Source: an uncultured Olsenella sp.
GTDB taxonomy: Bacteria > Actinomycetota > Coriobacteriia > Coriobacteriales > Atopobiaceae
Direction: 5' to 3'
DNA: 36,741 bases
NCBI GenBank assembly: GCA_949290055.1
Contig: CASEQJ010000021.1
Span: 1-36,741, forward strand
Shown in pieces: positions 8,497 to 16,134 of the stretch. Position 1 is the first letter of the stretch; every line of letters begins with the position of its first letter. The notes below the pieces were generated by a model, which worked only from the letters and a program-made list of their open reading frames with translations, was not told the origin of the DNA and did not search any database. The position numbers and the translations under genes were made by a program.

Positions 8497-9627
8497 CTAC
8501 AGCAGCTCGATCCTGCCGTCGCGCACCGTCAGGCCGACCTCGCCGGCAAGGAGCCGGTCGAGCGTCTTGCCCGCGAGCTCGTGCCTCCAGCCCGAGGAGA
8601 GCGGAGAGCGCCCACGGTCCTGCACGAACTCGAGGAGGTCGTCGCGCGTCGCAATGAGCTGCGTGGCGACGCCGCTCTGCTCGGAGACCAGCCTGAGCAC
8701 GGCGTACATGAGGTCGATCACGCTCTCGGTCTCGGCCGAGGGACGCGTGTGCCGGGAGATCTTGGGGCACTGGTCGGCAGGGCACGCCGCCCCGCGGGAG
8801 ACCGCCTCTACCAGGGAGCGCGCGTCGCGCTCGGAGATCTGGTCGGTGCCGCGAATCTTCCTCAGGCGGTCGAGGTTGCCCGGCGTGCGCTTGCACACCT
8901 CGACGATCACCTCGTCGGAGGCCACCCACTTGCGCGGCAGGTCGCGACGGGCCGCCGTCTCCTCGCGCCAGGCGCACACCTCGCGGGCTATGGCGAGCTG
9001 GCGCCTCGTGAGCGAGCCGGCGCGACGCAGGCGCTGGTACGCCTCGCGAGGGTCGCGCCGGACGCGCGCGGGGTCGCAGAGCTGCTCCATTTCGGGAACG
9101 ACCCACGAGAGGCGGTCCTTCTCGACGAGCTCCGCCATCATACGCTCGTATATCCCGGGCAGATAGCGAACGTCGTCCTCGGCATAGGTGAGCTGCTCGG
9201 GGTCGAGCGGGCGGCGCGACCAGTCGGTGAGCGACTCCGCCTTTGGCAGGCGGACCCCGCAGTAGGCCTCCACGAGCGAGGCGTAGCTGATCTGCTGGCG
9301 AAGGCCGAGAAACGCGGCGGCGAGCTGCGTGTCGAAGACGGGCGCGCAGGAGACGCCCATGCCGTCGAGCAGAACCTCGAGGTCCTGCCCGCAGGCGTGG
9401 AAGACCTTGGTCAGCGTGGGGTCGGCGAGAAGAGCGGCGAGGGGCGACAGGTCCTCGATCAGAATCGGGTCTATCGCCGCAATGTGCTCGCCGGCGGCGA
9501 CCTGCACGAGACAGAGCTTCGGGAAGTAGGTCCTCTCGCGGAGGAACTCGGTGTCGACGGCGATCACCTTCGCCGCGGAGGCGAGCTCGCAGAAGCTCTC
9601 AAGCTCAGACTTGGTGGAGAGGTACAA
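8497..9627 (-). CDS. rnd: Ribonuclease D
   Basis: 376 aa 3'-5' exoribonuclease for tRNA 3'-end trimming. It starts at TTG, with GGGAGA about ten bases upstream and no better ATG. DEDDy residues are visible: Asp25 and Glu27 in VIAVDTEFLRE, Asp82 in HACGQDLEVL, and Tyr148/Asp152 in LTYAEDDVRYL. HRDC-type helical domains make up the rest (RDPREAYQRLRRAG around residue 190, and a second divergent one near the C-terminus). It is divergent from the lipid kinase gene; the intervening 108 bases must hold both promoters. Confidence 0.95.
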   Translation of the reverse strand: MYLSTKSELESFCELASAAKVIAVDTEFLRERTYFPKLCLVQVAAGEHIAAIDPILIEDLSPLAALLADPTLTKVFHACGQDLEVLLDGMGVSCAPVFDTQLAAAFLGLRQQISYASLVEAYCGVRLPKAESLTDWSRRPLDPEQLTYAEDDVRYLPGIYERMMAELVEKDRLSWVVPEMEQLCDPARVRRDPREAYQRLRRAGSLTRRQLAIAREVCAWREETAARRDLPRKWVASDEVIVEVCKRTPGNLDRLRKIRGTDQISERDARSLVEAVSRGAACPADQCPKISRHTRPSAETESVIDLMYAVLRLVSEQSGVATQLIATRDDLLEFVQDRGRSPLSSGWRHELAGKTLDRLLAGEVGLTVRDGRIELL

Positions 9628-9735
9628 AACGCTCGATTCTCCCGGACGGGGTTTGGCTACACTGGAATGACGCGGACCTTACGGACCGCTGACCTATGAT
9701 AACCAATCGGCGGCCACGCCCTCAGGAGGATATTC

Positions 9736-10707
9736 GTGCGAACGCTCGTCATTCACAACCCTCGCTCCGGCTTTGGCTCGGACGCCATATTCCAGTTCGA
9801 GCGCGCCCTTGTGCACGCGGGCGACGAGTGCCTCATGCGCGTCCTGGACGACGACTTCGTGGCGAGCGAGGCGTGCGAGGGCGCCGCCGCGTTCGACATG
9901 GTGGTCCTCTCCGGCGGCGACGGCACGATCTCCTCTCTGCTCTACCAGCTGAGAGACGTCGACGTGCCGGTCTGCGTCTTCCCCTCGGGGACGGCCAACC
10001 TGCTCTGCGCCAACCTCGGCAACGCCCCCGAGCCCGCGGCGCTCGCGCGGGCCTGCAGGATCGGCAAGACCGCCGACCTCGACCTCGGCGAGATCTCCTG
10101 GACAAGCGACGCCGGCACGAGCGAGCGGCGCGGGTTCGCCCTCATGTCGGGGACGGGGTTTGACGCGCAGATCATGGAGGCGGCGCTTCCCAACAAGGCG
10201 ATCATGGGGCAGGCGGCCTACTTCGCCGCCGCGCTCGCCAACCCGCGCCCGACCGTCTCGCACTTCTCGATCACCGTCGACGGAAGGACCGAGGAGCGCG
10301 ACGGAATCGCCTGCCTGGTCGCGAACACCGCCATGATCCAGGGGGACATAGAGATCGTCCCGGACTGTCGCATGGACGACGGGCTTCTCGACGTCATCGT
10401 CGTCGAGACCTCCGACACCGCCCAGCTCCTGAAGCCGCTCGCGTTCGGCCTGCTCGACCGCAGCGGGCACGCCGTGGGCCGCCCGCACATAGAGTCGTTC
10501 CGCGGACGAGAGATTCGCGTCGAGTCCTCCGTGCCCGTGCCGCTCGAGGTCGACGGGGACGTGGCGCCGGGGCTCGTCAGCTCCTACTCGGTGCGCGTGC
10601 TCCCCCGGGCGGCGCACCTCGTCGTTGACCCCCTGAGCCCCTACGGCAGCGAGGACGACGGCTCGTCTCGCTTCGGCGGCTCCGACGTCATCGCCTACCC
10701 CAAGTAG
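9736..10707 (+). CDS. Diacylglycerol/lipid kinase family protein
   Basis: 323 aa, DagK/YegS/BmrU-like kinase that phosphorylates lipid hydroxyls at the inner face of the membrane. It starts with GTG after a strong AGGAGG (CAGGAGGATATTC). HNPRSG at 7-12 and the nucleotide-binding LSGGDGTISSLL (GGDGT at 60-64) are the catalytic signature, with FPSGTANLLCANL as the following conserved loop. The C-terminal beta-domain includes YSVRVLPRAA and ends in an acidic/Ser-rich tail. Single gene between two minus-strand blocks. Whether the substrate is diacylglycerol, phosphatidylglycerol or another lipid cannot be told. Confidence 0.92.
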   Translation: MRTLVIHNPRSGFGSDAIFQFERALVHAGDECLMRVLDDDFVASEACEGAAAFDMVVLSGGDGTISSLLYQLRDVDVPVCVFPSGTANLLCANLGNAPEPAALARACRIGKTADLDLGEISWTSDAGTSERRGFALMSGTGFDAQIMEAALPNKAIMGQAAYFAAALANPRPTVSHFSITVDGRTEERDGIACLVANTAMIQGDIEIVPDCRMDDGLLDVIVVETSDTAQLLKPLAFGLLDRSGHAVGRPHIESFRGREIRVESSVPVPLEVDGDVAPGLVSSYSVRVLPRAAHLVVDPLSPYGSEDDGSSRFGGSDVIAYPK

Positions 10708-10717
10708 CCCCGAGCGC

Positions 10718-11029
10718 TCACGGCACGAGCGTCAGCAGGGCATAGCCCGCCATGCCGACGAGGGCGCACCAGATCAGCGAGCCGGTCCTTCTCGCCACCA
10801 CGACGACGAGCGCGGCGGCAAGAAGCGCCGTCCAGGAGAGCCCGGCCGCCGGGTCGAAGAGGTCGTTGGCCACGAGCGCGGCAAACGCCGCGGGCGGAAT
10901 GAGCCCGAGCGCCTCGCTCACGCGCGGCGAGAGCTCGCGCCCCTTGAGCGCGAGGAGCGGAACGCAGCGACACGCGAGAATGGCGGCGAGCACGCACACG
11001 TAGAATACGAGGAAGTCACGCTCGCTCAC
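10718..11029 (-). CDS. azlD: AzlD-like branched-chain amino-acid exporter subunit
   Basis: 103 aa, four hydrophobic segments (FLVFYVCVLAAILAC, IPPAAFAALVAND, ALLAAALVVVV, LIWCALVGMAGYALL), matching the small subunit of AzlCD exporters. I chose the GTG at 11029 because GGGGGAG precedes it; this start overlaps the azlC stop by 14 bp. It contains ARRT written with rare AGA AGG codons at the CTTCTCGCC word. It forms a membrane complex with AzlC that exports branched-chain or related amino acids. Confidence 0.9.
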   Translation of the reverse strand: MSERDFLVFYVCVLAAILACRCVPLLALKGRELSPRVSEALGLIPPAAFAALVANDLFDPAAGLSWTALLAAALVVVVARRTGSLIWCALVGMAGYALLTLVP

Positions 11030-11717
11030 GAGGCTCCCCCTCTCTGCGGACGCCCCCGGCAACGAGGCCGGCGGCAACCCCCGCGAGCGCGCCGAGTAGC
11101 ACCGAGAGCGAGCCGAGCCCGAGCGCCTTGAGCAGAACGACCGAGGCGGCCGAGGCGGCCACGACGACGGCCGTCACGAGCGACCAGCTCTGCGTGACGA
11201 GCAGGCATACGAAGATCGACGTCATGGCAAACGACATGACCGCCGTGGGTATGGCGAGCGCGGGGCCCACGGCCGCGCCGAGCGCGTTGGCAAGCGCCCA
11301 GGAGAACATGCTGCAGAGGTTGACGAGCGTGGCCCGCTCGGGCGTCCAGGTGCCGTCGCCGGCGAAGCGCGCCAGGTTCACGCCAAAGCTCTCGTCGGTC
11401 ACCGTCGCCGCGAAGAGGGCCGCGAGCGGGCGCGGCGCGCGGGCGAGGTACGGAGAGAGCGCCGCCGAGTAGAGGATCTGACGCGTGCTCACGAGCGCGA
11501 CGCTCGCGACCATGGACAGGACGGGCGTCCCCGCAAGCGCGAGAGAGGCCATCATGAACTGCCCCGCCCCCGAGTAGAACGTCGCGGAGAGCAGGAAGGC
11601 CACAAGCGGGCCCAAGCCCACCTCGGCGGCCATGACGCCGCACGGAACCCCGATCGTGACGTAGCCGAGCATGACGGGAAGCGCCGCGCGCAGCGCCGGA
11701 GCGAGGTCCTCGCGCAT
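11016..11717 (-). CDS. azlC: AzlC family branched-chain amino-acid exporter
   Basis: 233 aa integral membrane protein. The start MREDLAPALRAALPVMLGYV at 11717 is 7 bases after the oxidoreductase stop; a longer reading would run back through that gene. The N-terminal motif GYVTIGVPCGVMAAEVGL and FYSGAGQFMMASL are characteristic of AzlC, followed by STRQILYSAALSPYL and DESFGVNL. About seven hydrophobic segments are visible. Part of the oxidoreductase-azlC-azlD run; no link between the oxidoreductase and export is evident. Confidence 0.93.
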   Translation of the reverse strand: MREDLAPALRAALPVMLGYVTIGVPCGVMAAEVGLGPLVAFLLSATFYSGAGQFMMASLALAGTPVLSMVASVALVSTRQILYSAALSPYLARAPRPLAALFAATVTDESFGVNLARFAGDGTWTPERATLVNLCSMFSWALANALGAAVGPALAIPTAVMSFAMTSIFVCLLVTQSWSLVTAVVVAASAASVVLLKALGLGSLSVLLGALAGVAAGLVAGGVRREGEPRERA

Positions 11718-11724
11718 GCGCGTG

Positions 11725-12789
11725 CTAGGCAACCGAGTCGGCCGGGAAGCGGACGCCGGCCTGGCGGCGAATCTCGTCCATGACGGCAAGGGAGTCGAGC
11801 GTCACGCGCTCAAAGCGATCGCGGGCGAGAAGCGCCCCCTCCTCTCCGCGCACGGCGGCACAGAAGTCGTCAATCTCGCAGAGCATGTCGTTGTCGGGGA
11901 CCTCCACGGGAATGGGCGTGGCCTCCATGCCCTCCATGCGGAATATGAGCCCCTTGTCCTCGTGGGTGTGCAGGCGCGGGTTCACCGGACACGACGTCTG
12001 GTCCCACAGGAGCGTGCCCTCCTCGCCCTCCACCTGGGAGGGCAGAAGGTCGTCGCTCATTTTTCCATAGGAGAGGCTCACGAGCTTGTCGCCGTAGCCA
12101 AGAATCGCCTCACCGGCGAGGTCAACCGTGTCGCAGAGGTCCCCCTCCTCACAGCCGGGAACCTTCGTCGTCACGGCCAGGGCGCGCACGGTCTCGGGCC
12201 GGCCAAAGAGCGCGACGGCGGGCTCGACGCAGTAGACGCCAATGTCCATGAGCGCGCCGCCGGCGAGCGCCGGATCAAAGACGTTCAGCCGCTCCCCCGC
12301 GCGCAGACGCGCCATGCGCGAGGTGACCTTCGAGAAGCGCAGCGTGGCGAGGCGGACGGCCCCGAGCTGGGACGCGACCACGCGCTCGATCTCGGCAAAG
12401 GTGGGGACGTGAAGGTTGCGCATGGCCTCCATGACGACGACGCCGCGCTCGCGGGCCGCCTCGAAGACCTCCTTGGCCTCGCGCTCGTTCGACGCGAGCG
12501 ACTTCTCGACGAACACGTGCTTTCCGCCCGCGATCAGCTCGAGCGCCTGCGCGGCGTGCGCGCCGTTGGGGCTCGCCACGTAGACGGCGTCGACCTCGTC
12601 GCACGCCGCGAGCGCAGCGAGGTCGTCGAAGAAGAGCCGGGCGCCGTAGCGCTCGCCAAAGGAGCGCGCGTGGGCGAGGTCACGGGAGTACGTGCCCACG
12701 TACTCGACGCCCTCTGCCTCGGCGAGCGCCTCGAGAAAGCGTTCGCAGATCCCGCTCGTGCCTATGGTCGCGAACCTGACCGTACCCAT
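11725..12789 (-). CDS. Gfo/Idh/MocA family NAD(P)-dependent oxidoreductase
   Basis: 354 aa. The Rossmann fold begins VRFATIGTSGICERFLEAL (GxSxI variant of the dinucleotide loop), followed by DAVYVASPNGAHAAQALELI and KHVFVEKSLASNEREA, where EKP of most members is EKS. The C-terminal alpha/beta domain holds GGALMDIGVYCVEPAVALFG, a conserved Gly-Asp-Ile/Val-Gly segment before the active site. Such enzymes oxidise or reduce sugars, inositols or related alcohols. Nothing nearby identifies the substrate. ATG start with GAAAGGGGAG upstream. Confidence 0.9.
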   Translation of the reverse strand: MGTVRFATIGTSGICERFLEALAEAEGVEYVGTYSRDLAHARSFGERYGARLFFDDLAALAACDEVDAVYVASPNGAHAAQALELIAGGKHVFVEKSLASNEREAKEVFEAARERGVVVMEAMRNLHVPTFAEIERVVASQLGAVRLATLRFSKVTSRMARLRAGERLNVFDPALAGGALMDIGVYCVEPAVALFGRPETVRALAVTTKVPGCEEGDLCDTVDLAGEAILGYGDKLVSLSYGKMSDDLLPSQVEGEEGTLLWDQTSCPVNPRLHTHEDKGLIFRMEGMEATPIPVEVPDNDMLCEIDDFCAAVRGEEGALLARDRFERVTLDSLAVMDEIRRQAGVRFPADSVA

Positions 12790-12817
12790 GACGCTCCCCT
12801 TTCGTCGGTGTCAGTTG

Positions 12818-12823
12818 ATTCTA
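12818..12823 (-). promoter_or_regulatory. Extended -10 for the Gfo/Idh/MocA gene
   Basis: Minus strand TGC-TAGAAT about 30 bases upstream of the ATG; an extended -10 with the same TGC prefix as several others in the window. Confidence 0.5.
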
Positions 12824-12860
12824 GCACCGTGCTTTTATCGTGCGGCCGCTCGCAGACTGG

Positions 12861-12866
12861 TAAGGT
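12861..12866 (+). promoter_or_regulatory. Candidate extended -10 for the thioesterase-Nudix operon
   Basis: TGG-TAAGGT, 30 bases upstream of the thioesterase ATG, followed by AGAAGGA as ribosome site. Divergent from the promoter at 12818-12823. Confidence 0.4.
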
Positions 12867-12895
12867 TTTGTCGTCAGACGAGAAGGACGGGTGAC

Positions 12896-13624
12896 ATGTA
12901 CGCTTTCCAGAGCCGGGTGCGCTACAGCGAGTGCGACGAGACGGGCCGCCTCTCGCTCGTGGCGGCCGTGAACTACCTGCAGGACGCCTCGACGTTCCAG
13001 TCGGAGGAGCTAGACCGCAGCTTCGCGAGCCTGCGCGAGCGGAGCATTGCGTGGATCCTCGCGAACTGGCGCATAGAAGTCGGCGACCTCCCGCGCCTCG
13101 GCGAGCAGATCGTGGTCTCGACCTGGTGCTACGAAATGACACGCTCGCACGCGCTGCGCCGCTTCGCGATTCGCGACGCCTCCGGCCGCGAGATCGTGCG
13201 CGCCGACTCGCAGTGGTTCGTTCTTGACACGGCCTCCGGCCACGTGACGCGCGTCCCCGACGACCAGCGCATATACCTCAGCGACGAGCCGCGCGGCGAC
13301 ATGGCGCCGCTCGAGCGCCGCCTGCGCTTCGAGGGCCCCGGCACGCCCGCCTCCCCCGCCCTCGTCCGGGCGCACAACCTCGACACGAACCGCCACATGA
13401 ACAACGCGCAGTACGTCCTGCTCGCCCACGACGCGCTCGAGGAGCTCGGGTGCGCCGCGCGTCCGGCGAGCGTCTCGGTGATCTACAAGAAGATGGCGCT
13501 GCTCGGCGACGTGGTGGTGCCCGTCGTGCACGAGCGGGCGGACGGCTGTGACGTTGACCTCACGAGCGAGTCGGGCACGACCTACGCGCTCGTTCGATTC
13601 GACCACCGACAGGAGGAAGCATGA
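12896..13624 (+). CDS. Acyl-ACP thioesterase (FAT family)
   Basis: 242 aa double-hotdog enzyme releasing fatty acids from acyl carrier protein. The start at 12896 gives MYAFQSRVRYSECDETGRLS, the typical N-terminal hotdog opening, after AGAAGGA; the longer reading overlaps the divergent gene. The second hotdog contains NLDTNRHMNNAQYV (residues 161-173), the N-x-H-x-N-N catalytic/structural signature of bacterial and plant FatA/FatB enzymes. The stop overlaps the Nudix start as ATGA. In anaerobes these enzymes set free-fatty-acid release or membrane turnover; chain-length preference is not predictable here. Confidence 0.92.
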   Translation: MYAFQSRVRYSECDETGRLSLVAAVNYLQDASTFQSEELDRSFASLRERSIAWILANWRIEVGDLPRLGEQIVVSTWCYEMTRSHALRRFAIRDASGREIVRADSQWFVLDTASGHVTRVPDDQRIYLSDEPRGDMAPLERRLRFEGPGTPASPALVRAHNLDTNRHMNNAQYVLLAHDALEELGCAARPASVSVIYKKMALLGDVVVPVVHERADGCDVDLTSESGTTYALVRFDHRQEEA

Positions 13625-14040
13625 ACGTGCGCGTCTCTGCCGCACTGATCAACCGCGACGGCCGTCTTCTCGCCGCCCGAAGGGCCGCGGGCGACCAGGC
13701 GGGGCTGTGGGAGCTGCCCGGGGGCAAGGTCCGAGAGGGCGAGAAGCCCGTCGAGGCGCTCGGCCGCGAGATTGCCGAGGAGCTTGGCTGCGAGCTCGCC
13801 TCCGCCTGGCTCTACGACACCGTGGAGCACGACTACCCCGACTTTCACCTCACCATGGACTGCTTCGTCAGCACGCTCGCGCCCGGCGCGGAGCCGACAG
13901 CGCGCGAGGGGGTCCACTCGGAGCTGCGGTGGCTGGCGCGCGAGGAGCTCTTTGACGTCGAGTGGCTGCCCGCCGACGTCTCGCTCATGCGCTCCCTGGC
14001 CTACTACTGGGACGAGGCCTTCTCCGACCAGCTCCTCTGA
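13621..14040 (+). CDS. Nudix hydrolase, MutT/8-oxo-dGTP diphosphatase-like
   Basis: 139 aa. The Nudix box is complete: Gly35, Glu41, then REIAEELG at 49-56, in agreement with GX5EX7REUXEEXGU. Upstream ARRAAGDQAGLWELPGGK is the usual MutT N-terminal signature, so nucleotide-pool sanitation or (deoxy)nucleoside triphosphate pyrophosphohydrolysis is likely. Coupled to the thioesterase gene by a 4-bp overlap and ends 36 bases before the small membrane protein gene. Confidence 0.93.
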   Translation: MNVRVSAALINRDGRLLAARRAAGDQAGLWELPGGKVREGEKPVEALGREIAEELGCELASAWLYDTVEHDYPDFHLTMDCFVSTLAPGAEPTAREGVHSELRWLAREELFDVEWLPADVSLMRSLAYYWDEAFSDQLL

Positions 14041-14048
14041 CGGATTGG

Positions 14049-14054
14049 TATCAT
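14049..14054 (+). promoter_or_regulatory. Extended -10 upstream of the small membrane protein/thyA run
   Basis: TTGG-TATCAT, 23 bases before the ATG at 14077. It directly follows the Nudix stop and would start a thyA-folA transcript. Confidence 0.45.
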
Positions 14055-14076
14055 GGTCCGAACGAGAGGAGCCCGC

Positions 14077-14385
14077 ATGACACCAGAAAACCTTCCCGAG
14101 CACCAGAGCCACGTGCCCGTCATAGAGAGCCCGAGCGGAACGACCGACCCGAACAACCGGCACTCCGGCGTGGGAGCCTACGTGATCTTTGCGATTGCCG
14201 TCGGTCTTCTCGCCCTTTTGCTCCTCAGCGTCACGAGCTGCGTGAGCACCCTGGGAGCCGTCGTCTCGAGCAGCTACGACGAGCACGTCGTCGACATGGG
14301 AGACTCGGACGACCTCGACTGGCTCGAGGAGGAGCTCACGGACGACTACGGGTGGTCGCACCACGAGCCGCTCTCGCGGGCCTGA
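14077..14385 (+). CDS. Small single-pass membrane protein, unknown function
   Basis: 102 aa. Not a family I recognise. A polar N-terminus of about 37 residues (Pro/Ser/Asn-rich) precedes one hydrophobic segment, AYVIFAIAVGLLALLLLSV, followed by TSC and an acidic C-terminus rich in Asp/Glu with a final WSHHEPLSRA. The N-terminal half is probably cytoplasmic and the acidic half outside. The ATG follows GAGAGGA. It ends 14 bases before thyA, so it is co-transcribed with thyA; a functional link is not established. The Cys at the end of the TM does not fit a lipobox context well. Confidence 0.75.
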   Translation: MTPENLPEHQSHVPVIESPSGTTDPNNRHSGVGAYVIFAIAVGLLALLLLSVTSCVSTLGAVVSSSYDEHVVDMGDSDDLDWLEEELTDDYGWSHHEPLSRA

Positions 14386-14399
14386 CGCAGGGGGTCACC

Positions 14400-15248
14400 A
14401 TGAGCAAGGCAGACGACATATTCGTCGCAATGTGCTCCGACATAATCGAGCACGGCACGACCACCGAGGGCCAGAGGGTCCGCCCGCACTGGGAGGACGG
14501 ATCGCCCGCCTACACGATCAAGCGCTTTGGCGTGTGCAACCGCTACGACCTGCGCGAGGAGTTCCCGGCGCTGACCCTTCGACGCACCGCCCTCAAGTCC
14601 GCCATGGACGAGGTGCTGTGGATCTACCAGCGCAAGTCCAACAACATTCACGACCTGAAGCCCCACATTTGGGACGAGTGGGCCGACGAGACGGGCTCGA
14701 TCGGCAAGGCCTACGGCTACCAGGTCGGCGTGAAGTCCCACTACCCCGACGGCGACTTCGACCAAATGGACCGCGTCCTCAAGGACCTGCGCGAGAACCC
14801 CTACTCCCGCAGGATCATGACCAACCTCTACACCTTTGCCGACCTCTCCGAAATGAACCTCTACCCCTGCGCCTTCAATGCGATCTACAACGTGACACAG
14901 GAGCCGGGCGACGACCGACCCACCCTCAACATGCTGCTCGTCCAGCGCAGCCAGGACGTGCTCGCCGCCAACAACTGGAACGTGTGCCAGTACGCGATCC
15001 TGCTTATGATGGTGGCGCAGGTCTCGGGCATGAACGCCGGCGAGCTCGTCCACATGATCGCCGACGCCCACATCTACGACCGTCACGTGGACGTCGTGCG
15101 CGAGCTCATTTCGCGGCCCACGCACCCGGCGCCCACCGTCCGCCTGAACCCCGAGGTCACGGACTTCTACGACTTCACGACCGACGACCTGATCGTCGAG
15201 AACTACGAGCACGGCCCGCAGGTCAAGAACATCCCGATCGCGGTCTGA
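14400..15248 (+). CDS. thyA: Thymidylate synthase (Bacillus ThyA-type)
   Basis: 282 aa enzyme making dTMP from dUMP with methylene-THF as donor and producing dihydrofolate. The nucleophile is Cys157 in NLYPCAFNAIYNV; QRSQDVLAANNWNV holds the dUMP phosphate Arg and the conserved Asn, and DAHIYDRHVDVV the ribose-binding region. The form LLWIYQRKSNNIHDL with HIWDEW resembles the Bacillus/phage-type ThyA rather than the E. coli type. ATG with GCAGGGGG upstream. The following gene folA regenerates THF from its product. Two palindromic elements lie just after its stop. Confidence 0.97.
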   Translation: MSKADDIFVAMCSDIIEHGTTTEGQRVRPHWEDGSPAYTIKRFGVCNRYDLREEFPALTLRRTALKSAMDEVLWIYQRKSNNIHDLKPHIWDEWADETGSIGKAYGYQVGVKSHYPDGDFDQMDRVLKDLRENPYSRRIMTNLYTFADLSEMNLYPCAFNAIYNVTQEPGDDRPTLNMLLVQRSQDVLAANNWNVCQYAILLMMVAQVSGMNAGELVHMIADAHIYDRHVDVVRELISRPTHPAPTVRLNPEVTDFYDFTTDDLIVENYEHGPQVKNIPIAV

Positions 15249-15255
15249 CCGCCCG

Positions 15256-15355
15256 GCGAGTGGGCGAGAAGGACATTGCCCCGGCGCTCGGACAGCTTGC
15301 CGCAAAGAACGCGGCAAGAACTCGCGGCGGAACAATGTCCTTCTCGCCCACTCGC
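15256..15355 (-). repeat. Palindromic element B1
   Basis: A perfect 23-bp outer stem (15256-15278 with 15333-15355; inner ends GACATTG and CAATGTC) encloses a 54-base loop. Read on the minus strand the loop contains GAGTTCTTGCCGCG, CTTTGCGGCAAGCTGT and GAGC, a diverged version of the B2/B3 core. It begins 8 bases after the thyA stop. The stem carries GGGCGAGAAGGAC and its complement, unlike the stems of B2 and B3. Confidence 0.75.
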
Positions 15356-15374
15356 CTGCGTTTCTCGAGCCCGT

Positions 15375-15458
15375 GGCCCGGCACATTGTCCCGCGCGCAG
15401 TTCTGCAGGCGCGCCCTTTGCGCCGAAGCTGTTTGAGCACGGGGCATTGTGCCGGGCC
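15375..15458 (+). repeat. Palindromic element B2
   Basis: Outer arms GGCCCGGCACATTGTCCC (15375-15392) and 15441-15458 pair over 18 positions with one T-T mismatch and one G-T pair. The loop begins GCGCGCAGTTCTGCAGGC and ends CCGAAGCTGTTTGAGCAC. Both loop ends are identical to the element inside iorA, while the outer arms differ. It lies between thyA and folA, 24 bases before the folA ATG. Confidence 0.8.
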
Positions 15459-15482
15459 ATGACCCACAGAAAGGTATGAGAT

Positions 15483-15980
15483 ATGAGCTGCAAGCTGAGT
15501 GCGATCGTGGCGGTGTGCGACGACTGGGGGATCGGGCTCGACGGCGGAATGGTCGTCGAGAACCGCGAGGACATGCGACACTTCGTGGCCTGCACGACAG
15601 GTCACCCGGTCATAATGGGACGAAAGACGCTCGAGAGCTTCCCGGGCGGTCGACCGCTCAAGAACCGCCGCAACGTGGTCCTCACGCGCGACGCGTCCTT
15701 CTCGCCCGAGGGCGTCGAGGTGGCGCACTCCGCCGAGGAGGCGCTCGCGGCGGTGTCCGACGAGGACGAGGCGTGGGTCATTGGCGGCGGGCAGGTCTAC
15801 GAGCTGCTCCTCCCCCACTGCCAGCGCGCCGTCGTGACGCGCAACCACTGCGTGCGCCCCTGCGACACGCGCTTCCCCGACCTCGACGCCGACCCGGCCT
15901 GGGAGATTGCCGAGGTTCGCGAGGGCGGCGTCACGCCCGAGGGCGTCCCCTTTGACTTCGTGACCTACGGACGCCGCTAG
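15483..15980 (+). CDS. folA: Dihydrofolate reductase, divergent at the substrate loop
   Basis: 165 aa, reduces dihydrofolate to THF with NADPH. Recognised from SAIVAVCDDWGIGLDGG, HPVIMGRKTLESFPGGRPL, RRNVVLTRD and AWVIGGGQVYELLLP. The catalytic acid aligns as Asp30. The nearly universal PW-x-LP-x-D segment is replaced by MVVENRED (residues 23-30), so the Trp and Pro residues beside the pterin site are missing. It should still be a reductase but may differ in antifolate sensitivity. Stop near a possible terminator at 15998-16039. Confidence 0.9.
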   Translation: MSCKLSAIVAVCDDWGIGLDGGMVVENREDMRHFVACTTGHPVIMGRKTLESFPGGRPLKNRRNVVLTRDASFSPEGVEVAHSAEEALAAVSDEDEAWVIGGGQVYELLLPHCQRAVVTRNHCVRPCDTRFPDLDADPAWEIAEVREGGVTPEGVPFDFVTYGRR

Positions 15981-15997
15981 CCAACCGAAACGGAGCG

Positions 15998-16039
15998 TTT
16001 GCAGAAAACAGGGCAGATTTCTAGAGCTATTTCTGCAAA
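15998..16039 (+). repeat. Inverted repeat TTTGCAGAAA/TTTCTGCAAA
   Basis: Perfect 10-bp arms (15998-16007 and 16030-16039) with a 22-base AT-rich spacer, 18 bases after the folA stop. The TTTGCAGAAA word recurs at 31678-31687 beside the AATTGGGGAC palindrome. Could be a folA terminator without a T-run, or a dispersed repeat. Confidence 0.5.
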
Positions 16040-16076
16040 TCCTCCGCCTCGACGAAGCAAGACGCGCAGTGACGAC

Positions 16077-16111
16077 AAAAAGGGCCCGCCAGCCGAGAGG
16101 CTGACGGGCCC
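16077..16111 (-). terminator. Intrinsic terminator of adhE-phosphotransferase unit
   Basis: Minus strand: GGGCCCGTCAGCC, loop TCTC, GGCTGGCGGGCCC, then TTTTT. Strong 13-bp stem with one G-U pair and a T-run, 24 bases beyond the phosphotransferase stop. Confidence 0.9.
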
Positions 16112-16134
16112 GAAGTCGCACTATGCGGCGGACG

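Noticed and set aside
15223..15447. Short open frames in the thyA-folA gap
   Set aside because: They consist of palindromic elements B1 and B2 on both strands and have no independent ribosome site.
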